Positions 15,605 to 33,914 of a stretch of DNA of 64,000 bases are shown in pieces. Source of the stretch: Megachile rotundata. Its lineage: Eukaryota; Arthropoda; Insecta; Hymenoptera; Megachilidae. The notes under the pieces are model-generated. The model saw only the letters and a list, made by a program, of their open reading frames with translations, was not told the origin of the DNA and made no database searches. The stretch's first letter is position 1. Every line of letters starts with the position of its first letter. Where the stretch lies: positions 1-64,000 of the forward strand of contig NW_027473728.1 in the NCBI RefSeq assembly GCF_050947335.1, read 5' to 3'. Position numbers and translations under genes: made by a program.

Positions 15605-18600
15605 TCACAATCACACAATCACACAGTCACACAATCACACAGTCACAAGCACGCAATCGCACAATCACGATCACACAATCACGATCACACAATCACGATC
15701 GCACAACCACACAATCACACACAATCACGATCACACAATCACGATCGCACAACCACACAATCACACACTAACACGATCACACAATCACGATCACACAATC
15801 ACGGTCACACAGTCACGGTCACACAACCACACAATCACACAATCACACAATCACACAATCACACAATCACAATCACACAATCACAATTACACAATCACAC
15901 AATCACACAATCACACAATCACGGAATCATACAATCACACAAGCACACAATCACTCAATCACACAATCACACAACTACACAATCACACAATCACACAATC
16001 ACACAATCACACACTCACACAATCACACAGTCACAATCACACAATCACAATCACACAATCACAATCACACAATCACAATCACACAATCACAATCACACAA
16101 TCACAATCACACAATCACACAATCACACGATCACACGATCACACAATCACACGATCACACGATCACACGATCACACAATCACACAATCACGGAATCACAA
16201 TCACGCAACCACAATCACGCATTCACAGATTCACGGTCACACTATCACGGTCACACCATCACGGTCACACAATCACGGCCACACAACCACGGTCACACAA
16301 TCACGGTCACACAATCACTGTCACACAATCACGGTCGCTCAATCAAGGTCAGTCAATCATGGTCACTCAATCACGGACCCACAATCACGATCACACAATC
16401 ACGGTCACACAATCACGGTCACACAACCACACAATCACACAATCCCACAATCACACAATCACACAATCACACAATCACACAATCACACAATCACACAATC
16501 ACACAATCACACAATCACACAATCACACAATCACACAATCACACAATCACTCAACCACACAATCACACAATCACACAATCACACAATCACACAATCACAC
16601 AATCACACAATCACACAACCACACAATCACACAATGACACAATCACACAATCACACACACACACAATCACACAGTCACAATCACACAATCACAGTCACAC
16701 AATCACAATCACACAATCACAATCACAATCACAATCACAATCACACAAGCACACAAACACACAATCTCACAAATCACACAATCACACAATCACACAATCA
16801 CACAATCACACAATCACACAATCATAATCGCACAATCACACAATCACACAATCACACCATCACCTAATTACACCATCACACAATCTCACAACCACAAGAT
16901 CACACAAGCACACAATCACTAAATCACACAATCACACACTCACACAATCACACAGTCACAATCACACAATCACAATCACACAATCACAATCACACAATCA
17001 CAGTCACACAATCACAATCACACAACCACAATCACACAATCACAATCACACAATCACAATCGCACAATCACAATTACACAATCACACAATCACACAATCA
17101 CACAATTACACAATCACACAATCACACAATCACACAATCACACAATCACACAATCACACAATCACACAATCACACAATAACACAATCACACAATCACACA
17201 ATCACACAATCACCTAATCACACCATCACACAATCACACAATCACACAATCACACAATCACGCAATCACAATCACGCAATCGCAATCACGCAATCACACA
17301 TTCACGGTCACACTAACACGATCACACAATCACGATCACACAATCACGGTCACACACTCACGGTCACACAATCACAATCACACAATCACAATCACACAAT
17401 CACAGTCACACAATCACAATCACACAACCACAATCACACAATCACACAATCACAATCGCACAATCACAATTACACAATCACACAATCACACAATCACACA
17501 ATCACACAATCACACAATCACACAATCACACAATCACACAATCACACAATCACACAATCACACATCACACAATCACACAATCACCTAATCACACCATCAC
17601 ACAATCACACAATCACACAATCACACAATCACACAATCACACAATCACAATCACACAATCACAGTCACACAATCACAATCACACAACCACAATCACACAA
17701 TCACAATCACACAATCACAATCGCACAATCACAATTACACAATCACACAATCACACAATCACACAATCACACAATCACACAATCACACAATCACACAATC
17801 ACACAATCACACAATCACACAATCACTCAATCACACAATCACACACTCACACAATCACACAGTCACAATCACACAATCACACAATCACACAATCACACAA
17901 TCACACAATCACACAATCACACAATCACACAATCACACAACCACACAATCACACAATCACACAATCGCACAATCAGACAATCACACACTCACACAATCAC
18001 ACAGTCACAATCACACAGTCACAATCACACAGTCACAATCACACAGTCACAATCACACAATCACACAGTCACACAATCACACAGTCACAAGCACGCAATC
18101 GCACAATCACGATCACACAATCACGACCACACAATCACGATCAGACAATCACGATCACACAATCACGATCGCACAACCACACAATCACACAATCACACAA
18201 TCACACAATCACACAATCACACAATCACACAGCCCCACAATCACACAATCACACAATCGCACAATCAGACAATCACACACTCACACAATCACACAGTCAC
18301 AATCACACAATCACACAGTCACACAATCACACAGTCACAAGCACGCAATCGCACAATCACGATCACACAATGACGATCACACAATCACGATCAGACAATC
18401 ACGATCACACAATCACGATCGCACAACCACACAATCACACAATCACACAATCACACAATCACACAATCACACAATCACACAATCACACAATCACAATTAC
18501 ACAATCACACAATCACACAATCACACAATCGCACAATCACACAATCACACAATCACACTAGTATACAATCACGCAATCACACAAATATAGAATCACACAA

Positions 18601-21153
18601 GCACACAATCACACAATCACTCAATCACACAATCACACAATCACACACTCACACAATCACACAATTTCACAATCACACAATCACACAATCACACAATCAC
18701 ACAATCACACAATCACACAATCACACAATCACCTAATCACACCATCACACAATCACACAATCACACAATCACGCAATCACAATCACACAATCGCAACCAC
18801 GCAATCACAATCACGCAATCACACATTCACGGTCACACTAACACGATCACACAATCACGATCACACAATCACGGTCACACAGTCACGGTCACACAACCAC
18901 ACAATCACACAATCACACAATCACACAATCACTCAATCACACAATCACACAATCACACAATCACACAATCACAATTACACAATCACACAATCACACAATC
19001 ACACAATCACGGAATCATACAATCACACAAGCACACAATCACTCAATCACACAATCACACAACTACACAATCACACATTCACACAATCACACAATCACAC
19101 ACTCACACAATCACACAGTCACAATCACACAATCACAATCACACAATCACAATCACACAATCACAATCACACAATCACACAATCACACGATCACACAATC
19201 ACACGATCACACGATCACACGATCACACAATCACACAATCACGGAATCACAATCACGCAACCACAATCACGCATTCACAGATTCACGGTCACACTATCAC
19301 GGTCACACCATCACGGTCACACAATCACGGTCACTCAATCAAGGTCAGTCAATCACGGTCACTCAATCACGGACCCACAATCACGATCACACAATCACGG
19401 TCACACAATCACGGTCACACAACCACACAATCACACAATCACACAATCACACAATCACACAATCACACAATCACACAATCACACAATCACACAACCACAC
19501 AATCACACATTGACACAATCACACAATCACACACACACACAATCACACAGTCACAATCACACAATCACAATCACAACCACAATCACAATCACAATCACAA
19601 TCACAATCACAATCACACAAGCACACAAACACACAATCTCACAAATCACACAATCACACAATCACACAATCACACAATCACACAATCACACAATCATAAT
19701 CGCACAATCACAATTACACAATCACACAATCACACAATCACACAATCACCTAATCACACCATCACACAATCTCACAACCACACAATCACACAAGCACACA
19801 ATCAGTAAATCACACAATCACACACTCACACAATCACAGTCACACAATCACAATCACACAACCACAATCACACAATCACAATCACACAATCACAATCGCA
19901 CAATCACAATTACACAATCACACAATCACACAATCACACAATCACACAATCACACAATCACACAATCACACAATCACACAATCACACAATCACACAATCA
20001 CACAATCACACAATCACACAATCACACAATCACACAATCACACAATCACACAACCACACAATCACACAATCACACAATCGCACAATCAGACAATCACACA
20101 CTCACACAATCACACAGTCACAATCACACAGTCACAATCACACAGTCAAAATCACACAATCACACAGTCACACAATCACACAGTCACAAGCACGCAATCG
20201 CACAATCACGATCACACAATCACGACCACACAATCACGATCAGACAATCACGATCACACAATCACGATCGCACAACCACACAATCACACAATCACACAAT
20301 CACACAATCACACAATCACACAATCACACAGCCCCACAATCACACAATCACACAATCGCACAATCAGACAATCACACACTCACACAATCACACAGTCACA
20401 ATCACACAATCACACAGTCACACAATCACACAGTCACAAGCACGCAATCGCACAATCACGATCACACAATGACGATCACACAATCACGATCAGACAATCA
20501 CGATCACACAATCACGATCGCACAACCACACAATCACACAATCACACAATCACACAATCACAATTACACAATCACACAATCACACAATCACACAATCGCA
20601 CAATCACACAATCACACAATCACACTAGTATACAATCACGCAATCACACAAATATAGAATCACACAAGCACACAATCACACAATCACTCAATCACACAAT
20701 CACACAATCACACACTCACACAATCACACAATTTCACAATCACACAATCACACAATCACACAATCACACAATCACACAATCACACAATCACCTAATCACA
20801 CCATCACACAATCACACAATCACACAATCACGCAATCACAATCACACAATCGCAATCACGCAATCACAGTCACGCAATCACACATTCACGGTCACACTAA
20901 CACGATCACACAATCACGATCACACAATCACGGTCACACAGTCACCGTCACACAACCACACAATCACACAATCACACAATCACACAATCACTCAATCACA
21001 CAATCACACAATCACACAATCACACAATCACAATTACACAATCACACAATCACACAATCACACAATCACGGAATCATACAATCACACAAGCACACAATCA
21101 CTCAATCACACAATCACACAACTACACAATCACACAATCACACAATCACACAC
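15605..21153 (+). repeat. Module B, copy 2 (B')
   Basis: Tandem copy of the preceding module. Offsets are 5,549 bp for ATCACACACAATCACG (15712), ATGACGATC (18370), the ACACATC phase break (near 17560) and TAGTATAC (18559), and 5,565 bp for the second TAGTATAC (20626). The 16-bp difference is two 8-mers. Point differences include ACAGTC for ACAATC near 16692 and CAACCACGC near 18796. No gene. Confidence 0.88.
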
Positions 21154-22907
21154 TCACACAATCACACAGTCACAATCACACAATCACAATCACACAATCA
21201 CAATCACACAATCACAATCACACAATCACAATCACACAATCACAATCACACAATCACAATCACACAATCACAATCACACAATCACACAATCCCACAATCA
21301 CACAGTCCCACAATCACACAATCACACAATCACACAATCACACAATCACACAATCACACAATCACACAATCACACAATCACACAATCACACAATCACACA
21401 ATCACACAATCACACTCTCACACAATCACACAGTCACAATCACACAATCACAATCACACAACCACAATCACACAATCACAATCACACAATCACAATCACA
21501 CAATCACAATCACAATCACACAATCACACAATCACACAATCACACAATCACATAATCACACGATCACAAAATCACACAATCACACAATCACATAATCACA
21601 CAACCACACAATCACACAATCACACAATCGCACAATCAGACAATCACACACTCACACAATCACACAGTCACAATCACACAGTCACAATCACACAATCACA
21701 CAGTCACAAGCACGCAATCGCACAATCACGATCACACAATCACTATCACACAATCACGATCAGACAATCACGAACACACAATCACGATCGCACAACCACA
21801 CAATCACACAATCACACGATCACACAATCACACAATCTCACAACCACACAATCACACAAGCACACAATCACTCAATCACACAATCACACACTCACACAAT
21901 CACACAGTCACAATCACACAATCACAATCACAAAATCACAATCACACAATCACAATCACACAATCACAATCACACAATCACAATCGCACAATCACAATTA
22001 CACCATAACACAATCACACAATCACACAATCACACAATCTCACAATTACACAATCACACAATCACACAATCACAATCGCACAATCTCAATTACACAATCA
22101 CACAATCACTCAATCACACAATCACACACTCACACAATCACACAGTCACAATCACACAATCACACAATCACACAATCACACAATCACACAATCACACAAT
22201 CACACAATCACACAATCACACAATCACACAACCACACAATCACACAATCACACAATCACACAATCACACAATCACACACTCACACAATCACAATCACGCA
22301 ATCGCAATCACGCAATCGCAATCACGCAATCACACATTCACGGTCACACTAACACGATCACACAATCACGATCACACAATCACGGTCACACACTCACGGT
22401 CACACAACCACACAATCACACAATCACACAATCACACAATCACACAATCACACAATCACACAATCACACAATCACACAATCACACAATCACACAATCACA
22501 ATCACACAATCACACAAGCACACAATCACACAACCTCACAATCGCACAATCACACAATCACACAATCACAATCGCACAATTACAATTACACAATCACACA
22601 ATCACACAATCACACAGTCACACAATCACACAATCACACAATCACACAATCACACAATCACACAATCACACAATCACACAATCACACAATCACACAATCA
22701 CAATCACACAATCACAATCACACAATCACAATCACACAAACACAATCACACAATCACAATCACACAATCACAATCACACAATCACAATCACACAATCAAA
22801 ACCACACAATCACAACCACACAATCACAATCACACAATCACAATCACACAATCACAATCGCACAATCACAATCGCACAATCACAATCGCACAATCACAAT
22901 CGCACAA
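21154..22907 (+). repeat. Module A', first part, with a short 14-mer array (about 21174-21282)
   Basis: Copy of 5.7-7.37 kb. The initial 14-mer array has only about eight units here against about 49 in the other copy. The ACAATCCC / ACAGTCCC boundary, tail, ACACCATAAC, CpG-bearing block, AACCTCACAATCGC (22532) and four GC-variant 14-mers up to ACAATAAC (22907) all follow in the same order. An AAACC variant near 22799 is private to this copy. Confidence 0.87.
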
Positions 22908-24408
22908 TAACAATCACACAATCACAATCACACAATCACAATCACACAATCACAATCACACAATCACAATCACACAATCACAATCACACAATCACAATCA
23001 CACAATCACAATCACACAATCACAATCACACAATCACAATCACACAATCACAATCACACAATCACAATCACACAATCACAATCACACAATCACAATCACA
23101 CAATCACAATCACACAATCACAATCACACAATCACAATCACACAATCACAATCACACAATCACAATCACACAATCACAATCACACAATCACAATCACACA
23201 ATCACAATCACACAATCACAATCACACAATCACAATCACACAATCACAATCACACAATCACAATCACACAATCACAATCACACAATCACAATCACACAAT
23301 CACAATCACACAATCACAATCACACAATCACAATCACACAATCACAATCACACAATCACAATCACACAATCACAATCACACAATCACAATCACACAATCA
23401 CAATCACACAATCACAATCACACAATCACAATCACACAATCACAATCACACAATCACAATCACACAATCACAATCACACAATCACAATCACACAATCACA
23501 ATCACACAATCACAATCACACAATCACAATCACACAATCACAATCACACAATCACAATCACACAATCACAATCACACAATCACAATCACACAATCACAAT
23601 CACACAATCACAATCACACAATCACAATCACACAATCACAATCACACAATCACAATCACACAATCACAATCACACAATCACAATCACACAATCACAATCA
23701 CACAATCACAATCCCACAATCACAATCACACAATCACAATCACACAATCACAATCACACAATCACAATCACACAATCACAATCACACAATCACAATCACA
23801 CAATCACAATCACACAATCACAATCACACAATCACAATCACACAATCACAATCACACAATCACAATCACACAATCACAATCACACAATCACAATCACACA
23901 ATCACAATCACACAATCACAATCACACAATCACAATCACACAATCACAATCACACAATCACAATCACACAATCACAATCACACAATCACAATCACACAAT
24001 CACAATCACACAATCACAATCACACAATCACAATCACACAATCACAATCACACAATCACAATCACACAATCACAATCACACAATCACAATCACACAATCA
24101 CAATCACACAATCACAATCACACAATCACAATCACACAATCACAATCACACAATCACAATCACACAATCACAATCACACAATCACAATCACACAATCACA
24201 ATCACACAATCACAATCACACAATCACAGTCACACAATCACAATCACACAATCACAATCACACAATCACAGTCACACAATCACAATCACACAATCACAAT
24301 CACACAATCACAATCACACAATCACAATCACACAATCACAATCACACAATCACAATCACACAATCACAATCACACAATCACAATCACACAATCACAATCA
24401 CACAATCA
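22908..24408 (+). repeat. 14-mer array 4
   Basis: About 107 near-perfect copies between the ACAATAAC and ACAATCCC / ACAGTCCC markers. One private ATCCCAC variant lies near 23713. The paired ACAGTC variants at 24227 and 24269 match the pair at 8593 and 8635. Confidence 0.95.
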
Positions 24409-25660
24409 CACAATCCCACAATCACACAGTCCCACAATCACACAATCACACAATCACACAATCACACAATCACACAATCACACAATCACACAATCACACA
24501 ATCACACAATCACACAATCACACTCTCACACAATCACACAGTCACAATCACACAATCACAATCACACAACCACAATCACACAATCACAATCACACAATCA
24601 CAATCACAATCACACAATCACACAATCACACAATCACACAATCACATAATCACACGATCACAAAATCACACAATCACACAATCACATAATCACACAACCA
24701 CACAATCACACAATCACACAATCGCACAATCAGACAATCACACACTCACACAATCACACAGTCACAATCACACAGTCACAATCACACAATCACACAGTCA
24801 CAAGCACGCAATCGCACAATCACGATCACACAATCACTATCACACAATCACGATCAGACAATCACGAACACACAATCACGATCGCACAACCACACAATCA
24901 CACAATCACACGATCACACAATCACACAATCTCACAACCACACAATCACACAAGCACACAATCACTCAATCACACAATCACACACTCACACAATCACACA
25001 GTCACAATCACACAATCACAATCACAAAATCACAATCACACAATCACAATCACACAATCACAATCACACAATCACAATCGCACAATCACAATTACACCAT
25101 AACACAATCACACAATCACACAATCACACAATCTCACAATTACACAATCACACAATCAGACAATCACAATCGCACAATCTCAATTACACAATCACACAAT
25201 CACTCAATCACACAATCACACACTCACACAATCACACAGTCACAATCACACAATCACACAATCACACAATCACACAATCACACAATCACACAATCACACA
25301 ATCACACAATCACACAATCACACAATCACACAATCACACAATCACACAACCACACAATCACACAATCACACAATCACACAATCACACAATCACACACTCA
25401 CACAATCACACAGTCACAATCACACAATCACAATCACACAACCACAATCACACAATCACAATCACACAATCACAATCACATTCACACAATCACACAATCA
25501 CACAATCACACAATCACATAATCACACGATCACAAAATCACACTATCACACAATCACACAATCACACAACCACACAATCACACAATCACACAATCGCACA
25601 ATCAGACAATCACACACTCACACAATCAGACAGTCACAATCACACAGTCACAATCACACA
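24409..25660 (+). repeat. Module A', second part: array tail and mixed cassettes
   Basis: Copy of 8.80-10.06 kb at an offset of about 15.61 kb: the standard tail, CGATCAGAC / CGAACAC variants near 24850, ACACCATAAC near 25095 and the ACATAATC-ACACGATC-ACAAAATC trio near 25520. One private CAGACAATC variant lies near 25157. No gene. Confidence 0.86.
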
Positions 25661-28600
25661 GTCACAATCACACAATCACACAGTCACACAATCACACAGT
25701 CACAAGCACGCAATCGCACAATCACGATCACACAATCACGATCACACAATCACGATCGCACAACCACACAATCACACACAATCACGATCACACAATCACG
25801 ATCGCACAACCACACAATCACACACTAACACGATCACACAATCACGATCACACAATCACGGTCACACAGTCACGGTCACACAACCACACAATCACACAAT
25901 CACACAATCACACAATCACACAATCACAATCACACAATCACAATTACACAATCACACAATCACACAATCACACAATCACGGAATCATACAATCACACAAG
26001 CACACAATCACTCAATCACACAATCACACAACTACACAATCACACAATCACACAATCACACAATCACACACTCACACAATCACACAGTCACAATCACACA
26101 ATCACAATCACACAATCACAATCACACAATCACAATCACACAATCACAATCACACAATCACAATCACACAATCACACAATCACACGATCACACGATCACA
26201 CAATCACACGATCACACGATCACACGATCACACAATCACACAATCACGGAATCACAATCACGCAACCACAATCACGCATTCACAGATTCACGGTCACACT
26301 ATCACGGTCACACCATCACGGTCACACAATCACGGCCACACAACCACGGTCACACAATCACGGTCACACAATCACTGTCACACAATCACGGTCGCTCAAT
26401 CAAGGTCAGTCAATCATGGTCACTCAATCACGGACCCACAATCACGATCACACAATCACGGTCACACAATCACGGTCACACAACCACACAATCACACAAT
26501 CCCACAATCACACAATCACACAATCACACAATCACACAATCACACAATCACACAATCACACAATCACACAATCACACAATCACACAATCACACAATCACA
26601 CAATCACACAATCACTCAACCACACAATCACACAATCACACAATCACACAATCACACAATCACACAATCACACAATCACACAACCACACAATCACACAAT
26701 GACACAATCACACAATCACACACACACACAATCACACAGTCACAATCACACAATCACAATCACACAATCACAATCACACAATCACAATCACAATCACAAT
26801 CACAATCACACAAGCACACAAACACACAATCTCACAAATCACACAATCACACAATCACACAATCACACAATCATAATCGCACAATCACACAATCACACAA
26901 TCACACCATCACCTAATTACACCATCACACAATCTCACAACCACAAGATCACACAAGCACACAATCACTAAATCACACAATCACACACTCACACAATCAC
27001 ACAGTCACAATCACACAATCACAATCACACAATCACAATCACACAATCACAGTCACACAATCACAATCACACAACCACAATCACACAATCACAATCACAC
27101 AATCACAATCGCACAATCACAATTACACAATCACACAATCACACAATCACACAATTACACAATCACACAATCACACAATCACACAATCACACAATCACAC
27201 AATCACACAATCACACAATCACACAATAACACAATCACACAATCACACAATCACACAATCACCTAATCACACCATCACACAATCACACAATCACACAATC
27301 ACACAATCACGCAATCACAATCACGCAATCGCAATCACGCAATCACACATTCACGGTCACACTAACACGATCACACAATCACGATCACACAATCACGGTC
27401 ACACACTCACGGTCACACAATCACAATCACACAATCACAATCACACAATCACAGTCACACAATCACAATCACACAACCACAATCACACAATCACACAATC
27501 ACAATCGCACAATCACAATTACACAATCACACAATCACACAATCACACAATCACACAATCACACAATCACACAATCACACAATCACACAATCACACAATC
27601 ACACATCACACAATCACACAATCACCTAATCACACCATCACACAATCACACAATCACACAATCACACAATCACACAATCACACAATCACAATCACACAAT
27701 CACAGTCACACAATCACAATCACACAACCACAATCACACAATCACAATCACACAATCACAATCGCACAATCACAATTACACAATCACACAATCACACAAT
27801 CACACAATCACACAATCACACAATCACACAATCACACAATCACACAATCACACAATCACTCAATCACACAATCACACACTCACACAATCACACAGTCACA
27901 ATCACGCAATCACACAATCACACAATCACACAATCACACAATCACACAATCACACAATCACACAATCACACAACCACACAATCACACAATCACACAATCG
28001 CACAATCAGACAATCACACACTCACACAATCACACAGTCACAATCACACAGTCACAATCACACAGTCACAATCACACAGTCACAATCACACAATCACACA
28101 GTCACACAATCACACAGTCACAAGCACGCAATCGCACAATCACGATCACACAATCACGACCACACAATCACGATCAGACAATCACGATCACACAATCACG
28201 ATCGCACAACCACACAATCACACAATCACACAATCACACAATCACACAATCACACAATCACACAGCCCCACAATCACACAATCACACAATCGCACAATCA
28301 GACAATCACACACTCACACAATCACACAGTCACAATCACACAATCACACAGTCACACAATCACACAGTCACAAGCACGCAATCGCACAATCACGATCACA
28401 CAATGACGATCACACAATCACGATCAGACAATCACGATCACACAATCACGATCGCACAACCACACAATCACACAATCACACAATCACACAATCACACAAT
28501 CACACAATCACACAATCACACAATCACAATTACACAATCACACAATCACACAATCACACAATCGCACAATCACACAATCACACAATCACACTAGTATACA

Positions 28601-31200
28601 ATCACGCAATCACACAAATATAGAATCACACAAGCACACAATCACACAATCACTCAATCACACAATCACACAATCACACACTCACACAATCACACAATTT
28701 CACAATCACACAATCACACAATCACACAATCACACAATCACACAATCACACAATCACACAATCACCTAATCACACCATCACACAATCACACAATCACACA
28801 ATCACGCAATCACAATCACACAATCGCAATCACGCAATCACAATCACGCAATCACACATTCACGGTCACACTAACACGATCACACAATCACGATCACACA
28901 ATCACGGTCACACAGTCACGGTCACACAACCACACAATCACACAATCACACAATCACACAATCACTCAATCACACAATCACACAATCACACAATCACACA
29001 ATCACAATTACACAATCACACAATCACACAATCACACAATCACGGAATCATACAATCACACAAGCACACAATCACTCAATCACACAATCACACAACTACA
29101 CAATCACACATTCACACAATCACACAATCACACACTCACACAATCACACAGTCACAATCACACAATCACAATCACACAATCACAATCACACAATCACAAT
29201 CACACAATCACACAATCACACGATCACACGATCACACAATCACACGATCACACGATCACACGATCACACAATCACACAATCACGGAATCACAATCACGCA
29301 ACCACAATCACGCATTCACAGATTCACGGTCACACTATCACGGTCACACCATCACGGTCACACAATCACGGTCACTCAATCAAGGTCAGTCAATCACGGT
29401 CACTCAATCACGGACCCACAATCACGATCACACAATCACGGTCACACAATCACGGTCACACAACCACACAATCACACAATCACACAATCACACAATCACA
29501 CAATCACACAATCACACAATCACACAATCACACAATCACACAACCACACAATCACACATTGACACAATCACACAATCACACACACACACAATCACACAGT
29601 CACAATCACACAATCACAATCACAACCACAATCACAATCACAATCACAATCACAATCACAATCACACAAGCACACAAACACACAATCTCACAAATCACAC
29701 AATCACACAATCACACAATCACACAATCACACAATCACACAATCATAATCGCACAATCACAATTACACAATCACACAATCACACAATCACACAATCACCT
29801 AATCACACCATCACACAATCTCACAACCACACAATCACACAAGCACACAATCAGTAAATCACACAATCACACACTCACACAATCACAGTCACACAATCAC
29901 AATCACACAACCACAATCACACAATCACAATCACACAATCACAATCGCACAATCACAATTACACAATCACACAATCACACAATCACACAATCACACAATC
30001 ACACAATCACACAATCACACAATCACACAATCACACAATCACACAATCACACAATCACACAATCACACAATCACACAACCACACAATCACACAATCACAC
30101 AATCGCACAATCAGACAATCACACACTCACACAATCACACAGTCACAATCACACAGTCACAATCACACAGTCAAAATCACACAATCACACAGTCACACAA
30201 TCACACAGTCACAAGCACGCAATCGCACAATCACGATCACACAATCACGACCACACAATCACGATCAGACAATCACGATCACACAATCACGATCGCACAA
30301 CCACACAATCACACAATCACACAATCACACAATCACACAATCACACAATCACACAGCCCCACAATCACACAATCACACAATCGCACAATCAGACAATCAC
30401 ACACTCACACAATCACACAGTCACAATCACACAATCACACAGTCACACAATCACACAGTCACAAGCACGCAATCGCACAATCACGATCACACAATGACGA
30501 TCACACAATCACGATCAGACAATCACGATCACACAATCACGATCGCACAACCACACAATCACACAATCACACAATCACACAATCACAATTACACAATCAC
30601 ACAATCACACAATCGCACAATCACACAATCACACAATCACACTAGTATACAATCACGCAATCACACAAATATAGAATCACACAAGCACACAATCACACAA
30701 TCACTCAATCACACAATCACACAATCACACACTCACACAATCACACAATTTCACAATCACACAATCACACAATCACACAATCACACAATCACACAATCAC
30801 ACAATCACCTAATCACACCATCACACAATCACACAATCACACAATCACGCAATCACAATCACACAATCGCAATCACGCAATCACAGTCACGCAATCACAC
30901 ATTCACGGTCACACTAACACGATCACACAATCACGATCACACAATCACGGTCACACAGTCACCGTCACACAACCACACAATCACACAATCACACAATCAC
31001 ACAATCACTCAATCACACAATCACACAATCACACAATCACACAATCACAATTACACAATCACACAATCACACAATCACACAATCACGGAATCATACAATC
31101 ACACAAGCACACAATCACTCAATCACACAATCACACAACTACACAATCACACAATCACACAATCACACACTCACACAATCACACAGTCACAATCACACAA
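25661..31200 (+). repeat. Module B, copy 3 (B'')
   Basis: Third copy of module B. Offsets to copy 1 are 15,606 bp (ATCACACACAATCACG at 25769; ATGGTCACTC at 26416), 15,590 bp (ACACATC phase break at 27601) and 15,582 bp (both TAGTATAC marks, 28592 and 30643). The changes are multiples of 8, i.e. loss or gain of whole 8-mers. A private ACGCAATC near 27904 replaces ACACAATC. No gene. Confidence 0.88.
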
Positions 31201-31895
31201 TCACAATCACACAATCACAATCACACAATCACAATCACACAATCACAATCACACAATCACACAATCACACGATCACACGATCACACAATCACACGATCAC
31301 ACGATCACACGATCACACAATCACACAATCACGGAATCACAATCACGCAACCACAATCACGCATTCACAGATTCACGGTCACACTATCACGGTCACACCA
31401 TCACGGTCACACAATCACGGTCACTCAATCAAGGTCAGTCAATCACGGTCACTCAATCACGGACCCACAATCACGATCACACAATCACGGTCACACACTC
31501 ACGGTCACACACCCACACAATCACACAATCACACAATCACACAATCACACAATCACACAATCACACAATCACAATCACACAATCACACAAGCACACAATC
31601 ACACAACCTCACAATCGCACAATCACACAATCACACAATCACAATCGCACAATTACAATTACACAATCACACAATCACACAATCACACAATCACACAATC
31701 ACACAATCACACAATCACACAATCACACAATCACACAATCACACAATCACACAATCACACAATCACACAATCACACAATCACACAATCACACAATCACAC
31801 AATCACCTAATCACACAATCACACAATCTCACAACCACACAATCACACAAGCACACAATCACTCAATTACACAATCACACACTCACACAATCACA
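31201..31895 (+). repeat. B-like mixed block with ACGATC / ACGGTC cluster
   Basis: Carries the clustered ACACGATC run, the TCACTCAATCAAGG landmark (31421), AACCTCACAATCGC (31605) and a long run of pure 8-mers. The neighbourhood is repeated about 1.73-1.75 kb downstream (TCACTC 33165, AACCTC 33333), with a 14-mer array between the copies. No gene. Confidence 0.83.
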
Positions 31896-32403
31896 CAGTC
31901 ACAATCACACAATCACAATCACACAATCACAATCACACAATCACAATCACACAATCACAATCACACAATCACAATCACACAATCACAATCACACAAACAC
32001 AATCACACAATCACAATCACACAATCACAATCACACAATCACAACCACACAATCACAATCACGCAATCACAATCACACAATCACAATCACACAATCACAA
32101 TCACACAATCACAATCACACAATCCCAATCACACAATCACAATCACACAATCGCAATCACACAATCACAATCACACAATCACAATCACACAATCACAATC
32201 ACACAATCACAATCACACAATCACAATCACACAATCACAATCACACAATCACAATCACACAATCACAATCACACAATCACAATCACACAATCACAATCAC
32301 ACAATCACAATCACACAATCACAATCACACAATCACAATCACACAATCACAATCACACAACCACAATCACACAATCACAATCACACAATCACAATCACAC
32401 AAT
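31896..32403 (+). repeat. 14-mer array 5, with scattered variants
   Basis: About 36 units of ACACAATCACAATC. It has more substitutions than the large arrays (ACAAAC, ACAACC, ACGCAATC, ATCCCAATC, ATCGCAATC), so it is probably older or under weaker homogenisation. Confidence 0.9.
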
Positions 32404-33914
32404 CACACAATCCCACAATCGCACAATCACACAATCACACAATCACACGATCACTCAATCACACAATCACACAATCACACACTCACACAATCACACATTC
32501 ACACAATCACACAATCACTCCATCACACAATCACACAATCACACAATCACACAATCACCTAATCACACCATCACACAATCACACAATCACACAATCACGC
32601 AATCACAATCACACAATCGCAATCACGCAATCACAGTCACGCAATCACACATTCACGGTCACACTAACACGATCACACAATCACGATCACACAATCACGG
32701 TCACACAGTCACCGTCACACAACCACACAATCACACAATCACACAATCACACAATCACTCAATCACACAATCACACAATCACACAATCACACAATCACAA
32801 TTACACAATCACACAATCACACAATCACACAATCACGGAATCATACAATCACACAAGCACACAATCACTCAATCACACAATCACACAACTACACAATCAC
32901 ACAATCACACAATCACACAATCACACACTCACACAATCACACAGTCACAATCACACAATCACAATCACACAATCACAATCACACAATCACAATCACACAA
33001 TCACACAATCACACGATCACACGATCACACAATCACACGATCACACGATCACACGATCACACAATCACACAATCACGGAATCACAATCACGCAACCACAA
33101 TCACGCATTCACAGATTCACGGTCACACTATCACGGTCACACCATCACGGTCACACAATCACGGTCACTCAATCAAGGTCAGTCAATCACGGTCACTCAA
33201 TCACGGACCCACAATCACGATCACACAATCACGGTCACACACTCACGGTCACACACCCACACAATCACACAATCACACAATCACACAATCACACAATCAC
33301 ACAATCACACAATCACAATCACACAATCACACAACCTCACAATCGCACAATCACACAATCACACAATCACAATCGCACAATTACAATTACACAATCACAC
33401 AATCACACAATCACACAATCACACAATCACACAATCACACAATCACACAATCACACAATCACACAATCACACAATCACACAATCACACAATCACACAATC
33501 ACACAATCACACAATCACACAATCACACAATCACACAATCACACAATCACACAATCACACAATCACACAATCACACGATCACACGATCACACGATCACAC
33601 CATCACACGATCACACAATCACACATTCACACAATCACACAATCACTCCATCACACAATCACACAATCACACAATCACACAATCACGCAATCACAATCAC
33701 GCAATCAGAATCACGCAGTCACACATTCACGGTCACACTACCACGATCACACAATCACGATCACACAATCACGGTCACACAATCACGGTCACATAACCAC
33801 ACAATCACACAATCACACAATCACACAATCACACAATCACACAATCACATAATCACACAATCACACAATCACACAATCACACAATCACACAATCACACAA
33901 TCACTCAATCACAC
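32404..33914 (+). repeat. Second copy of the 1.75-kb block, leading to island 1
   Basis: Repeats ACCGTCAC (32711, compare 30961), AAGGTCAGTC, the ACACGATC cluster and AACCTCACAATCGC, then a run of about 20 pure 8-mers (33390-33575) and an ACACGATC / ACGCAGTC / ACGGTC block. It ends ACTCAATC plus ACAC, immediately before island 1. No gene. Confidence 0.83.
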
